64,000 nt of DNA. It comes from Clostridium saccharobutylicum DSM 13864 (GTDB lineage Bacteria > Bacillota > Clostridia > Clostridiales > Clostridiaceae). The DNA lies in NCBI RefSeq assembly GCF_000473995.1, contig NC_022571.1, positions 1,204,501 to 1,268,500 on the forward strand. The letters are read 5' to 3'. A model generated the notes under the pieces. The model worked only from the letters and a program-made list of their open reading frames with translations. It was not told the DNA's origin and did no database searches. Shown here piece after piece: positions 39,253 through 48,853 of this stretch. The first letter of the stretch is position 1. Each line of letters starts with the position of its first letter. Position numbers and translations under genes: made by a program.

Positions 39253-39461
39253 AAGTAAAAATCTGCAAGTGAAATTAGCATTAACTATGGAATTTTCATC
39301 ATTATGTATGGTTTGATTTAATAGACTATTATTAAGATATGGTCATCATAATAAAGTTTATCTATTTTCATTATAAATAGTTGCATGTGTAAAGTAATAA
39401 CAAATACTTGATTTCTGATAAAATAAATTTTTATATTTCGTGGTATTCAAATCTGCATGGC

Positions 39462-39552
39462 CAAGTAATTGCAAGGATTTGAGGAATACTGTTTGAGTAT
39501 TTTCCTTTAAATTTACCTTGCTTTTTTTGCGTGCAAAACATTTTATAGAATA
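39462..39552. repeat. Direct repeat, right copy (candidate attR)
   Basis: The second copy of the 91-base repeat found beside rnpB (83/91 identical, first 28 bases perfect). On the minus strand it can still encode the last residues of the integrase (NVLHAKKAR, stop). rnpB sequence itself does not precede it. It marks the right edge of the putative element. Confidence 0.7.
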
Positions 39553-39858
39553 GAAGGATAATTTTTTTGATTCCTCCGACGGCTATTTTTAAAAAAATAT
39601 TTTTGAGGAAAATATTAGATTTTATTAAGAGAATATCATAGAATTTATATTTTAGCTTAAGTGATAGGATAATTATTGAACTTGAAGGATAGCTATTTGA
39701 GCGAATATAAAAAGTTTTGAGAGAAGATTAGTGTATTATAGAAAAATTTAAAAGATAACAGAACTAATTTGCAAAAAAACGTATAAATATTTTATTGACT
39801 TTTATTAGAAAAAAATGGGATTATTATTATATAATAGTTGTAGGAGAGGGATGACAGT
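39553..39858. other. AT-rich gap right of the element
   Basis: About 300 bases with no open frame of note. TTGACT at 39795 and TATAAT at 39830 are 29 bases apart, too far for a normal sigma-A promoter. GTAGGAGAGGGATG just before 39859 is a ribosome binding site for the next small gene. Confidence 0.4.
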
Positions 39859-40089
39859 ATGGATAATATAGAAACCAATGTAAATATAGTATTAGAAAAA
39901 GTAAAAGAATCACCAACAATACAATCTGGTAAAAAATCAATAGCAATATTATCTAGTAATAATGCAAATTTAAGTATTCAGGATTTTGATGAAGCAATTG
40001 AGTATATATGGAAAAATAACTTATTAAAAATATTAAAAGTAGAACGTGAACATATATATATAATGAAAATATATGTAGATGTTGCTTAA
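39859..40089 (+). CDS. Small protein of 76 aa, unknown function
   Basis: Encodes MDNIETNVNIVLEKVKE and onward, 76 aa, predicted mostly helical with no membrane segment. GTAGGAGAGGGATG precedes the ATG and a strong terminator follows the stop. The family was not recognised. It lies convergent to the germination genes. Confidence 0.6.
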   Translation: MDNIETNVNIVLEKVKESPTIQSGKKSIAILSSNNANLSIQDFDEAIEYIWKNNLLKILKVEREHIYIMKIYVDVA

Positions 40090-40110
40090 TGATTTTAAGA
40101 AAAAATATAA

Positions 40111-40172
40111 AGCACAAAGTAAAGACTTCATATTATTCGTGTATGAAGTCTTTACTTTATGCTTTGTATTTT
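40111..40172. terminator. Strong bidirectional terminator
   Basis: AAAGTAAAGACTTCATA (40116-40132) pairs perfectly over 17 bp with TATGAAGTCTTTACTTT (40142-40158), and AGC/GCT extends the stem. A- and T-runs flank it on both sides, so it serves both the 76-aa gene and the minus-strand germination gene. Confidence 0.93.
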
Positions 40173-40191
40173 TATGTAATTAAATTAATTA

Positions 40192-41610
40192 TTATTGAAC
40201 TTTGTTTGAAATTCTTGTTCTAAAAATTAAGTTTTTAAGTTTTATCCAATTGAATGGAATCAAAGGATAAAAATAAGGCTCGCCAGTTATTGTCTTTGAA
40301 CTTGCAGCTACTATAAGACCTATTACCGTTCCAAGTATGAGCCCCCAAAATCCAATTGTTCCGCACAATATTATTAACAGTGTTCTCAGAAATTTAAAGG
40401 CATAATTCAGTTCTATACTTGGTTGTGCAAAGCCTGCGAGTGAAACCACAGCAGAATAAAGTATGGTTTCATTTGTAAACCAACCTGTTGTTACTGCATA
40501 TTGTCCAAGTATCAATCCGCCAATTATTGAAAGTGAACTTCCAAGCGGATCAGGCGTATTTAATGAAGCCAATTTTAAGCCATCAACAGCAATTTCCAAA
40601 ATTATGAATTGTGTGGTTATAGAAACCGCAGAGGGTTTTTCTGGCCGTATAAAATCAAAAGAACTCGGCAAAGTAATATTCCCATTTGCAAATAAGATAA
40701 AGACTGGAATTAAAAATATATTGAAAAATATTACAACATTTCTTATAAGTCTTAAATAATTTCCAGTAAAATTGGGAAAATAATAATCATTTACATCTTG
40801 AAGAAAATCAAAAATTCCAGTTGGAAGAATCATAGCAGTAGGAGAGTTATCAACTAATATAACTATTTTTCCTTCAACAATGTGAGCTGCAGCAACATCA
40901 GGTCGTTCAGTATACCTAATTTTAGGTAATGGATTAAGCCAATTCTTTGAAAGTAGCAAATCTACTAAACTTTGATCACCAACAGTTAGAGCACCTATAG
41001 ATAAGCTATTGATTTTTTGAATTATGACGTCAAGGGCTCTTTTATCAACAACCTTATCTAAATATACTAAACATACATCAGTCTTTGATATATAACCGAT
41101 AGAATGCATTTCACATATTAATCTAGGATCTCTTATTCGTCTTCTAATTAATGCTGAATTAAGAATAATTTTTTCAACAAAACCATCTTTTGAACCTCTT
41201 AAAGTTTTTTCTTTAGCTGGTTCGGATGTACTTCTGCCAGCATAAGCACGTAAATCCATAACTATAGATGAATCAAAACCATCTATAATTATTACTGTCT
41301 GACCAGTGAGCAACCCATCTATCATCTTATCTAAGTCTTTTTGAGGTTCTACTGATACATGAGGAATTTCATTGTCTATAAAACTATTAATATCTGTATA
41401 TGACTCCATTCTCGATTCAGATATATTATTAAAAAAATTTCTTAGTATCTGCTGCATAATATCATCTTTAACAAATCCTGATAAGTAATAAATTAAAGCA
41501 TGTTTTCCACCAATGATTATGGTTCGTTCAATAATATCAAAACTTTCTTTTACAGTTAATCGCGAGTTGATTTGTTCCATATTTTCTAAATAGTTTGATG
41601 AAATTTTCAA
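40192..41610 (-). CDS. GerA-family spore germination protein (SpoVAF-like)
   Basis: A 472-aa inner spore membrane protein of the GerA A-subunit/SpoVAF family. The soluble N-terminal part (about 1-280) includes GFVEKIILNSALIRRRIRDP and RYTERPDVAAAHIVEGKI, followed by the signature DNSPTAMILPTGIFDFLQ and several membrane helices to the C-terminus (RPEKPSAVSITTQFIILEI, GQYAVTTGWFT). The start is TTG 41610 with AAGAAGG upstream. No gerB or gerC partners are beside it, which favours a SpoVAF-like or orphan receptor role. The two csp-like genes upstream on the same strand make a germination block. Confidence 0.88.
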   Translation of the reverse strand: MKISSNYLENMEQINSRLTVKESFDIIERTIIIGGKHALIYYLSGFVKDDIMQQILRNFFNNISESRMESYTDINSFIDNEIPHVSVEPQKDLDKMIDGLLTGQTVIIIDGFDSSIVMDLRAYAGRSTSEPAKEKTLRGSKDGFVEKIILNSALIRRRIRDPRLICEMHSIGYISKTDVCLVYLDKVVDKRALDVIIQKINSLSIGALTVGDQSLVDLLLSKNWLNPLPKIRYTERPDVAAAHIVEGKIVILVDNSPTAMILPTGIFDFLQDVNDYYFPNFTGNYLRLIRNVVIFFNIFLIPVFILFANGNITLPSSFDFIRPEKPSAVSITTQFIILEIAVDGLKLASLNTPDPLGSSLSIIGGLILGQYAVTTGWFTNETILYSAVVSLAGFAQPSIELNYAFKFLRTLLIILCGTIGFWGLILGTVIGLIVAASSKTITGEPYFYPLIPFNWIKLKNLIFRTRISNKVQ

Positions 41611-41813
41611 AAATCTGACCTTCTTTCGTAAATAAATATAATCAATGAAAAAACTCTTGCCTAATTATTGAAAAGCATATTAAATTTGCTTATCATCCAT
41701 TGTAGTACAACACATACAAATATTATGTGTTGTATATTCGAAGTTATGCAGAAATTATAAAAAAATGTTTATTATTTGTAGAAAAAATATGGTAGTGGTA
41801 AAAATTATTAATT

Positions 41814-43547
41814 TTATGTCATATTTTGAAACATTGCTAATATATTTAACATCCCATATCCCCATTGTGGATTAGGATATATATCGCCAACACGTGTAGA
41901 AGTTCCACGTGAAAGATAAGTGGCTATTGTTTGAGAGTACATAAATGGATCATTGCCATCAACAATTCCCCATTCAAACAACATAGCACAAGCACCAGCA
42001 ACTATTGCAGCTGAAACACTGGTACCATTTACTACTGTGGTTTTATTACCAGGAGCGACAGTAACTGCATCTACTCCACCAGCAGCAACATTGATTACAT
42101 TAATGTAATCATTTATAAATGCCATACCGGAATAATCAACAATATTATTATTGTTTTGATTGTAGGCAGCAACAGTGATAGCATAATTCGAAGTCCCTGG
42201 AATTGTAACTGTTCCATAAATATCAGCAGGTATAAATCTAGTACCACCAATGGATATACCACTTTGTGGTATCCAAACATTATATTTACCATCTAAAATT
42301 GAATTGCCAATTAACCTTAGTTTCCATATGCCAGGTTGTAAATCATAAAATCGAATACGTATTAATTCATCACCGGTATTTTCTTCTGGTAAATAATAAT
42401 TAACTTTAGTCGTTGTTTTTTCAAATAAAAATGTATAAACTTCAGTATTATTAATTAAAGCAGTTAGTGTGCCTGTGTTTTCACCAGAAGGAGATATAAT
42501 GTCCAGAGACATAATATTTGGAGAATCAATCCAAATTTCAACCCATAAATCTTTTTGTTCAGGAGCAATATTTAATTCTATAGAACTAATACTATTAACA
42601 CTAGATACTATACCAGAAGCATGTCCACCAGCTACACGTTGGTTTCCAGCACCTGTAACAACGGTTATTCCACTATTTATACAAATAGACTCTATAAATT
42701 GTTCTAAAATACCTTTGCCCTTATGACCACCCAAAGTGCTGCCAAGAGGAAGGTAAATAACCAGTGGTTTATTATTTCTTAACGAATATCTATACAAAAA
42801 CTCTAAAGCTGCAAAAATACTTGTTATATTAAATACTGGAACTGTTACGTTAAACCATGCTTCAAATGGTAAATCTTCAATTAACTTTACAACTACGAAA
42901 TTGCAGTTTGGAACGACTCCTTTTAGATTAGGATTTTGACCTGTTGCTCCAATAATTCCAGCCATACTCGTTCCATGTCCAAGTTCATCTCTGGTTGGAA
43001 CTATTTCATAAGGAGACTTTCCTTCTTTATAAGCGTTTATTGCTTCTTGTATTTGGCTTTTAGTATATACGCTTCCAAATGGAACTATGTTGTTTTCAAT
43101 TTCTGATGCAGGACTTATTGTTTGATCCCAAATATATTCAATTCGAGTTTCACCATTTGAATTCATAAATTCATCACTTAAATAATCAATACCGGAATCA
43201 ATAATTGCTACATTGACTCCTCTTCCAGTTAAATTTAGGGGCAAATCTAGTGTTAAAAATTCAGCCTTAGATGCCTGTAGAGGCGAAATTTCTTCAAGTG
43301 TATACATTTCAGCCGGTTTTACATATACAATAGTTGAAAAATGAGGCCCTGCTAAGTTGATGTCATTACCTTGTAATATTATTTCCCTTTTAACAGTTAC
43401 GATAGCGTATTTATTGTTTATTATTATTACATAATAACCAGGATATTTAGAGACTTCTGATTGAATATCTCCTTGATATTGAACAATATAACTATAATAA
43501 TTTACATCTTTAAAAATGTTTTCTGGAACTTTAAATTTCATTTCCAT
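41814..43547 (-). CDS. Csp-type subtilisin-like germination protease, second copy
   Basis: A 577-aa subtilase of the clostridial Csp group (CspA/B/C), which in C. perfringens activates the cortex lytic enzyme SleC at germination. Asp in VAIIDSGIDY, His in DELGHGTSMAGI, the oxyanion Asn in TGAGNQR and Ser in VNGTSVSAAIVAGA are all present, so it should be active. A jellyroll-like insert lies before the serine. The open frame reaches 43568, but GGAGG seven bases upstream supports ATG 43547 (MEMKFKVPENIFKD). It overlaps the end of the first copy by 17 bases. Confidence 0.88.
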   Translation of the reverse strand: MEMKFKVPENIFKDVNYYSYIVQYQGDIQSEVSKYPGYYVIIINNKYAIVTVKREIILQGNDINLAGPHFSTIVYVKPAEMYTLEEISPLQASKAEFLTLDLPLNLTGRGVNVAIIDSGIDYLSDEFMNSNGETRIEYIWDQTISPASEIENNIVPFGSVYTKSQIQEAINAYKEGKSPYEIVPTRDELGHGTSMAGIIGATGQNPNLKGVVPNCNFVVVKLIEDLPFEAWFNVTVPVFNITSIFAALEFLYRYSLRNNKPLVIYLPLGSTLGGHKGKGILEQFIESICINSGITVVTGAGNQRVAGGHASGIVSSVNSISSIELNIAPEQKDLWVEIWIDSPNIMSLDIISPSGENTGTLTALINNTEVYTFLFEKTTTKVNYYLPEENTGDELIRIRFYDLQPGIWKLRLIGNSILDGKYNVWIPQSGISIGGTRFIPADIYGTVTIPGTSNYAITVAAYNQNNNNIVDYSGMAFINDYINVINVAAGGVDAVTVAPGNKTTVVNGTSVSAAIVAGACAMLFEWGIVDGNDPFMYSQTIATYLSRGTSTRVGDIYPNPQWGYGMLNILAMFQNMT

Positions 43548-45387
43548 TAAAAAAACCTCCGAAATCATTTTGGGGAATTCTTATGAATAATTTATTTACG
43601 TAATATTCTATAAATTTATCATCTTCAAGATTGTGTGAGGTATGAATTGGTATACCACGACTATTATTTCTGTATAATCTGCTAATAACATTAAAGACTC
43701 CTAATAAATCAAAATCTCCATATCCAGTCTCTCTGTTAGGGAATTTGTATAATTCATTTCTATATGCACCATAAATTAAATAGCTTACTATTTTTGGAGA
43801 ATACATAGTAGTATCATTACCGTTAATTATTCCCCATTCTAATAAAAGAGCACAGGCTCCAGCAACTATTGCAGTAGCAGCAGAGCTCCCGGAAACAGCG
43901 GTAGTTCCGCCTGAAACTTTTGTTGTTATAATGTTAACACCTATAGTTGCAATATCTGGATTGATTACATTATTAGCATTAAATCCTTTGCCTGAAGAGG
44001 CTATAAGTGAATTACCAGTTCCATAGTATGCAACAGTAACTGCATTTGCAACTGTTCCAGGGATAGTTAATGTATTAAAAGGATCTGGTTCAAGGAAAAC
44101 TAGATTTTCAGGCAAAGTATTATGGGGAGGAAGCCATATGTCGTATCGTCCATTTACTATATAACTTCCAGTTAGCTGTATTTTCCATATGCCTGGTTTT
44201 ATGTCATTAAATATGATTTGAATAACTTCATGTCCTGTAAAGTGCTCAGGAGTATAATATCGTACGAACATTTTAGTATCTGTAAAAACAAAATTATAGA
44301 TTTCACGTGCATCTATTTTAGATTGTATAACGTTTGATGATTCTCCAGTAGGCGAAATTACATTTATAGAAGCCCTATTTGGTCTTTGAATCCATATGTT
44401 AAATGAAAAGTACTTTAATTCTTTAGGGATTTTTAATTCAGATGTTTTTTTATCACCTTTTGTTTTTATATATCCCGATACATGTCCTTGCGCAGCACCT
44501 TCATTACCAACACCAGTCACTATGCAAAGTCCTCTGAAGTTTCCTATGCTTGTTAAATATCTGGAGATTAGATTTGCACTATCATGACTTCCTTCTGTTG
44601 TTCCGACACCTAAATATATAACCATAGGTTTGTTTAGTTTTAAAAACATATTTTTTAAATATTCTAATGCAGCTACAATTTCAGAACTGTTATAAACTGG
44701 TGCGTATGTTACATTATTTTCTTCTAACATTTTTCTGAAATTAGAGGATTCGAAAAGTTTAACAACTACAAATTCCACATCATTTGCAACTCCCTGAAAT
44801 TTATTAGTATACCCTCTGGCGCCCATAATTCCAGCCATATTTGTTCCATGTCCAATAACATCTTTTGAAGGAACAATTTTATAAGGATCTTGATTATTTT
44901 TAGAGGCATTTATTGCTGCGTTAATTTGTTCGTTAGAATAAGTTTCACCAATATATACAGATTCATTGTTGCTGTTTTGAATAGTTTGATCCCAGATGCT
45001 AGCTATTCTTGACGTACCATCTTCCCTTATAAACTCTTGGTTAAGATAGTCTATTCCGGTATCTACAATTCCTATTAAAACATTTCGTCCTGTTAAATTT
45101 AAATATGGATTCATTTTTATATTATTTATGTTATCTACATAAGAAGGCGAAATATCTTGTAATACAAACATTGGTCTAAAGTCAACGAAAACAATTGTTG
45201 GAACATCCTTTATCAATCTATCTAAATCATTTGCACTCACTGCTACAATTCCAATAGTATCAGTGATTATAGCTCCACAAGCATAAGTAATCTTATCTAT
45301 CTGTTCTTTAAAGTTACCTCTATATTCAATTAAATAATTTTCTACACTTGGATCGTAATATAAATTACAAGTACGTAAATTATACAT
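43531..45387 (-). CDS. Csp-type subtilisin-like germination protease, first copy
   Basis: A 618-aa protein homologous to the next gene. Catalytic residues are Asp in IGIVDTGIDY, His in DVIGHGTNMAGI, Asn in VTGVGNEG and Ser in VSGSSAATAIVAGA, where GSS replaces the usual GTS but the serine is kept. A C-terminal extension of about 45 residues (IPIHTSHNLEDDKF onward) is absent from the second copy. CTGGGAGC precedes the ATG. The two copies form an overlapping pair, probably from tandem duplication, as with cspA/B/C in C. perfringens. Confidence 0.88.
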   Translation of the reverse strand: MYNLRTCNLYYDPSVENYLIEYRGNFKEQIDKITYACGAIITDTIGIVAVSANDLDRLIKDVPTIVFVDFRPMFVLQDISPSYVDNINNIKMNPYLNLTGRNVLIGIVDTGIDYLNQEFIREDGTSRIASIWDQTIQNSNNESVYIGETYSNEQINAAINASKNNQDPYKIVPSKDVIGHGTNMAGIMGARGYTNKFQGVANDVEFVVVKLFESSNFRKMLEENNVTYAPVYNSSEIVAALEYLKNMFLKLNKPMVIYLGVGTTEGSHDSANLISRYLTSIGNFRGLCIVTGVGNEGAAQGHVSGYIKTKGDKKTSELKIPKELKYFSFNIWIQRPNRASINVISPTGESSNVIQSKIDAREIYNFVFTDTKMFVRYYTPEHFTGHEVIQIIFNDIKPGIWKIQLTGSYIVNGRYDIWLPPHNTLPENLVFLEPDPFNTLTIPGTVANAVTVAYYGTGNSLIASSGKGFNANNVINPDIATIGVNIITTKVSGGTTAVSGSSAATAIVAGACALLLEWGIINGNDTTMYSPKIVSYLIYGAYRNELYKFPNRETGYGDFDLLGVFNVISRLYRNNSRGIPIHTSHNLEDDKFIEYYVNKLFIRIPQNDFGGFFNGNEI

Positions 45388-45644
45388 ATTTAGCTCCCAG
45401 AATTGTTTATATTTATAAATATATTTTTATAGAATTAATTCAATGATACAAATTAATTATTTTATGATTAAATAAAAAAGACCCTATTTATATAAAGGTG
45501 ATTGTAATATATAATAAGTACAAGTGTTATTAAATCAAAGCATATATCATAGAAGGAATTATTGAAGATTTTAAATTTAGAAATAAAAGCTCACATACAT
45601 ATGAGAATAGTAAAAGATAAAAATTACTTTAGGAGGACAGCATT

Positions 45645-46412
45645 ATGAAAAGATTCTTTAAGACTATAATAATAACATTAATTATTATGCAAGTTATGAC
45701 AATAGCCGCATTTGCAGAGGGAACCTTTTCTAATTGGAACGACATAGAAAATGATATGTATCATCATTTTGTAAATAGGGATGCAAACTTTTCATTTTTA
45801 TATACAGGAACAAAAGAGGAATTTCAGCAAAACATAAGACAAGCTATAAAGGATGCATATTCAAAGGATGACTATTTGGAAAGATCATGGGTGGAATTGC
45901 GTCCACAAGGAAAAGTTACAACTCAAGGGATTGAAACTACTATAAATGCAACTTATTTAACAACCAAGGAACAAGAGGATTATGTTAATAATGAATTAAT
46001 AAAAGAAACAGCAAAAGTTACTAATTCAGGAATGTCTGATTTTGAAAAGGTAAAAGCAATAAATGATTATATTATTAATAGGTTTGAATATGATTATACA
46101 CTTCAATCAAAAAGTGCATATTCAGCATTAACTACTTCGGTTGCTATTTGCCAGGGATACTCCATGGCAGCATATAAAATGTTAAATTACGCAGGAATTG
46201 AAAATCGAATTGTTGTTGGAACGGCCAGAAACATTTCTCATTCGTGGAATTGTGTTAAGATTGACGGAGAATGGTATAATTTGGATATAACTAATAATGA
46301 TTCAATTAAAAAAGATAAATACTTTTTAGTAGGAGATAATTTTTTGTTAGATAATAATTATGTTTGGGATAGGAAAAGCTACCCATCAGCACCAAAAGGA
46401 TATTATGAATAG
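45645..46412 (+). CDS. Secreted transglutaminase-like protein
   Basis: A 255-aa protein with a signal peptide (MKRFFKTIIITLIIMQV, cleavage near AFAEG). The C-terminal half is a transglutaminase/protease-like domain with Cys in SVAICQGYSMA, His in ISHSWNCVKI and Asp in WYNLDITND. Such domains are often cell-wall or peptidase-like proteins in clostridia. AGGAGG precedes the ATG. The gene diverges from the csp pair. A spore or cell-wall role is possible from context only. Confidence 0.85.
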   Translation: MKRFFKTIIITLIIMQVMTIAAFAEGTFSNWNDIENDMYHHFVNRDANFSFLYTGTKEEFQQNIRQAIKDAYSKDDYLERSWVELRPQGKVTTQGIETTINATYLTTKEQEDYVNNELIKETAKVTNSGMSDFEKVKAINDYIINRFEYDYTLQSKSAYSALTTSVAICQGYSMAAYKMLNYAGIENRIVVGTARNISHSWNCVKIDGEWYNLDITNNDSIKKDKYFLVGDNFLLDNNYVWDRKSYPSAPKGYYE

Positions 46413-46475
46413 ACATATTTAAGTTAAATTATATAGATATCTAAATTAAGTCGTAGACATATGCAATAAATAACC

Positions 46476-46667
46476 GAAATAGAGGTCATGCATTTGTTTC
46501 GGTTACTGAAAACTTTGATAGATGCTTCTAAGATTGCAAGTTGTACCCACAATGCTTGCTTCACAGACATGCTGTGAACAAGCACATGTGGAACAACTTA
46601 CAATCTAAGAAGCATAGCTATCAAAATTTTTTAACGTAACGCTACACAAATGCATGCCCTCTATTTC
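46476..46667 (-). repeat. Family 1 hairpin repeat, copy D
   Basis: The outer arms, from GAAATAGAGGTCATGC (46476) and to GCATGCCCTCTATTTC (46667), pair over 22 bases with one mismatch. Inner pairs include GATTG-AAGTTGT/ACAACTT-CAATC and GATGCTTCT/AGAAGCAT. Read on the minus strand it has GTTGTTCCAC and GTGGGTACAAC, the family 1 core. It starts AACCGAAAT like copies B and C. It lies in a 950-base gene-free gap. Confidence 0.8.
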
Positions 46668-47140
46668 TACTTTTGGATATCATCTATAGATCTATACTAG
46701 AAATCAAATATATTTTTGTGAAATAGATATTTAAAAATTAGTTGAGGAAGTTTATTGATAAGATATTGTTCCATTTCTGCTTATTCTTAATGTACTTGAG
46801 AATAAGGCAGGAATGGGGCAATATTTTATTTAGAAACTTATAATGAATGTTTTATAGTGGTGTGGAACAAAATGTATTTGATTTCGATAAAATTACCACA
46901 TAAGTCAAGATATTAAGTTGTTTATTTAAAATAAACACAAAAATATTCAGAAGATTAACATTATTAAAAAATAAAAGAATATACTATTGTATGCGCCTAG
47001 GTATTTTTAGGTGATAATTATAGATTGATCATATAAAAGAAGATGATAAGTTTATAGCATGATGCATATTTCTAATTAGATAAGGAAGCATACTTGTATA
47101 ATATGAGTTTTAGATAAATAAGTTTTAATCAATCACTAAG

Positions 47141-47300
47141 TTAGGCACATTCAAAAACAAGTCCATTTGCCAGCCTATTTGTCATTATGCTTCGGCCACA
47201 AATGGGACTAATAGGACCGGCTAAGAGGACAATTCACCTTCTTGCCTGAGAAAAAATATCTGCAGCAAATTGGACATGTTATTTATTTTTGTGCGCCTTA
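47141..47300. repeat. Family 2 intergenic repeat, long form
   Basis: The left end TTAGGCACATTCAAAAACAA then GTCCATTTG is complementary to the right end CAAATTGGACATG with TTATTTATTTTTGTGCGCC and TTA. The middle has its own GC-richer structure. It lies between copy D of family 1 and malQ. The stretch 46668-47140 otherwise shows only AT-rich sequence with no gene. Confidence 0.65.
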
Positions 47301-47365
47301 AATGGACTTATATTTTTATTTATTGTATATTATTGTTAAAAAAGTAATGTTTAGGAGGATTGAAA

Positions 47366-48853
47366 ATGGAAAGAGGTAGTGGTGTTATTATGCATATTGC
47401 ATCTTTACCCGGGAAATATGGAATAGGTACATTCGGTAGAAAAGCGTATGAATTCAGTGATTTTTTAAAAAAAGCTGGACAAAGATATTGGCAGATACTT
47501 CCCCTAGGACATACTAGTTATGGAGATTCACCATATCAGTCATTTTCAGCATTTGCTGGGAATCCATATTTCATAGACTTTGATATTCTTGTTGAAGATG
47601 GATTACTGAAAAAAGCAGATTATGAAAAAATAAATTTTGAAGATAATACTGAAATTATAAATTATGGACTTCTATTTAATGAAAAAACAAAAATTTTAAG
47701 AAAAGCATATGAAAACTTTAAAAAAATTAATAATAGTGATTTAGAAAAATTTGAATCAGAAGAATCATATTGGTTAGATGATTATGCTATGTTTATGGCA
47801 GTAAAAGTTAAATTTAATCTAAATAGCTGGCAGGGTTGGGATAATGATATAAAGTTTAGAAGTGAGATATCATTAAAAAAATATAAAGAAGAACTTAAGG
47901 ATGAAATATGTTATTGGAAGTTTATACAGTATGAATTTTTCAAGCAATGGAGAAAATTAAAAACGTATATAAATAATTTAGGTATTAAAATCATAGGAGA
48001 TATTCCTATATATGTTGCAGAAGATAGTGCAGATGTATGGAGTAATCGAAAAATATTTTTACTAGATGATAACACGTTAAAGCCATTAAAAGTAGCGGGA
48101 TGTCCTCCGGATATATTCTCATCTACAGGCCAGCTATGGGGAAATCCTATATATAATTGGAACTATATTGAACAAACTGGATATAAGTGGTGGATAAGTA
48201 GAGTTAAACAAAGTTTAGAGTTATATGATGTAATAAGATTAGATCATTTTAGAGGATTTGAAGCATATTGGGCTGTACCATATGGTGATAAAACAGCTCA
48301 AAATGGTGAATGGATTAAAGGTCCAGGAATGAAGCTATTTGATGCTATAAAAAATGAATTAGGAAAAATAGATATTATAGCAGAGGATTTGGGTTTCTTA
48401 ACAGAAGAAACTATAAAGCTTATAAAGAAAACAGGTTTTCCAGGAATGAAGGTTTTAGAATTTGCATTTGATGGTAAAAATAACAATTTGTACTTACCTC
48501 ATAATTATGAAAGAAATTTTGTAGCTTATACAGGAACCCATGATAATGATACAGTAAAGGGTTGGTTTGATTCTTCGGGTACTAGGAGTGAAGTTAAAAA
48601 TTCAATTGAATATTTAAGATTAACAAAAGAAGAAGGGTATAATTGGGGATTTATAAGGGGGGTATGGAGTAGTGTAGCAAATGTATCCATAGCATTAATG
48701 CAGGATTTTTTAAATCTAGGAAACGAAGCAAGACTTAATTTGCCTTCAACAATGGAAAAAAATTGGACATGGCGAGCAAAAGACGGAAGTTTTACCAATG
48801 AATTGGCAAATAAGATTTATAGATTAACTAAGATTTATGGAAGGTGTGATTAA
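47366..48853 (+). CDS. malQ: 4-alpha-glucanotransferase (amylomaltase)
   Basis: A 495-aa GH77 enzyme that transfers glucan segments between maltodextrins. Motifs are GSGVIMHIASLPGKYGIGT, LPLGHTSYGDSPYQSFS, RLDHFRGFEAYWAVP (nucleophile Asp), IIAEDLGFLTEE (general acid Glu) and YTGTHDNDT (third Asp). AGGAGG lies seven bases before ATG 47366; a TTG six bases upstream is less likely. The stop overlaps the glgP start region (TAATG), giving a maltodextrin-use operon with glgP. Confidence 0.96.
   Translation: MERGSGVIMHIASLPGKYGIGTFGRKAYEFSDFLKKAGQRYWQILPLGHTSYGDSPYQSFSAFAGNPYFIDFDILVEDGLLKKADYEKINFEDNTEIINYGLLFNEKTKILRKAYENFKKINNSDLEKFESEESYWLDDYAMFMAVKVKFNLNSWQGWDNDIKFRSEISLKKYKEELKDEICYWKFIQYEFFKQWRKLKTYINNLGIKIIGDIPIYVAEDSADVWSNRKIFLLDDNTLKPLKVAGCPPDIFSSTGQLWGNPIYNWNYIEQTGYKWWISRVKQSLELYDVIRLDHFRGFEAYWAVPYGDKTAQNGEWIKGPGMKLFDAIKNELGKIDIIAEDLGFLTEETIKLIKKTGFPGMKVLEFAFDGKNNNLYLPHNYERNFVAYTGTHDNDTVKGWFDSSGTRSEVKNSIEYLRLTKEEGYNWGFIRGVWSSVANVSIALMQDFLNLGNEARLNLPSTMEKNWTWRAKDGSFTNELANKIYRLTKIYGRCD

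Larger units (their letters stand above)
32833..39552. mobile_element. Probable decayed integrative element next to rnpB
   Basis: About 6.7 kb bounded by the 91-bp direct repeats. It contains the end of a tyrosine recombinase at the rnpB side, two broken transposase genes, a decayed hypothetical gene, and an intact hydrolase-kinase-regulator operon. The surrounding genes are core clostridial genes. Inference: an element once integrated downstream of rnpB by the recombinase, then lost most of its genes by IS insertion and deletion. The integrase C-terminal codons are also seen at the right repeat, so a history of two successive integrations is possible. Confidence 0.6.

Noticed and set aside
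39795..39835. TTGACT and TATAAT before the 76-aa gene as a promoter
   Set aside because: The boxes are 29 bases apart, too far for a sigma-A promoter.
46413..47365. Possible small RNA gene or CRISPR array in the large gap before malQ
   Set aside because: No regularly spaced direct repeats exist; the structure is explained by one family 1 and one family 2 inverted repeat.
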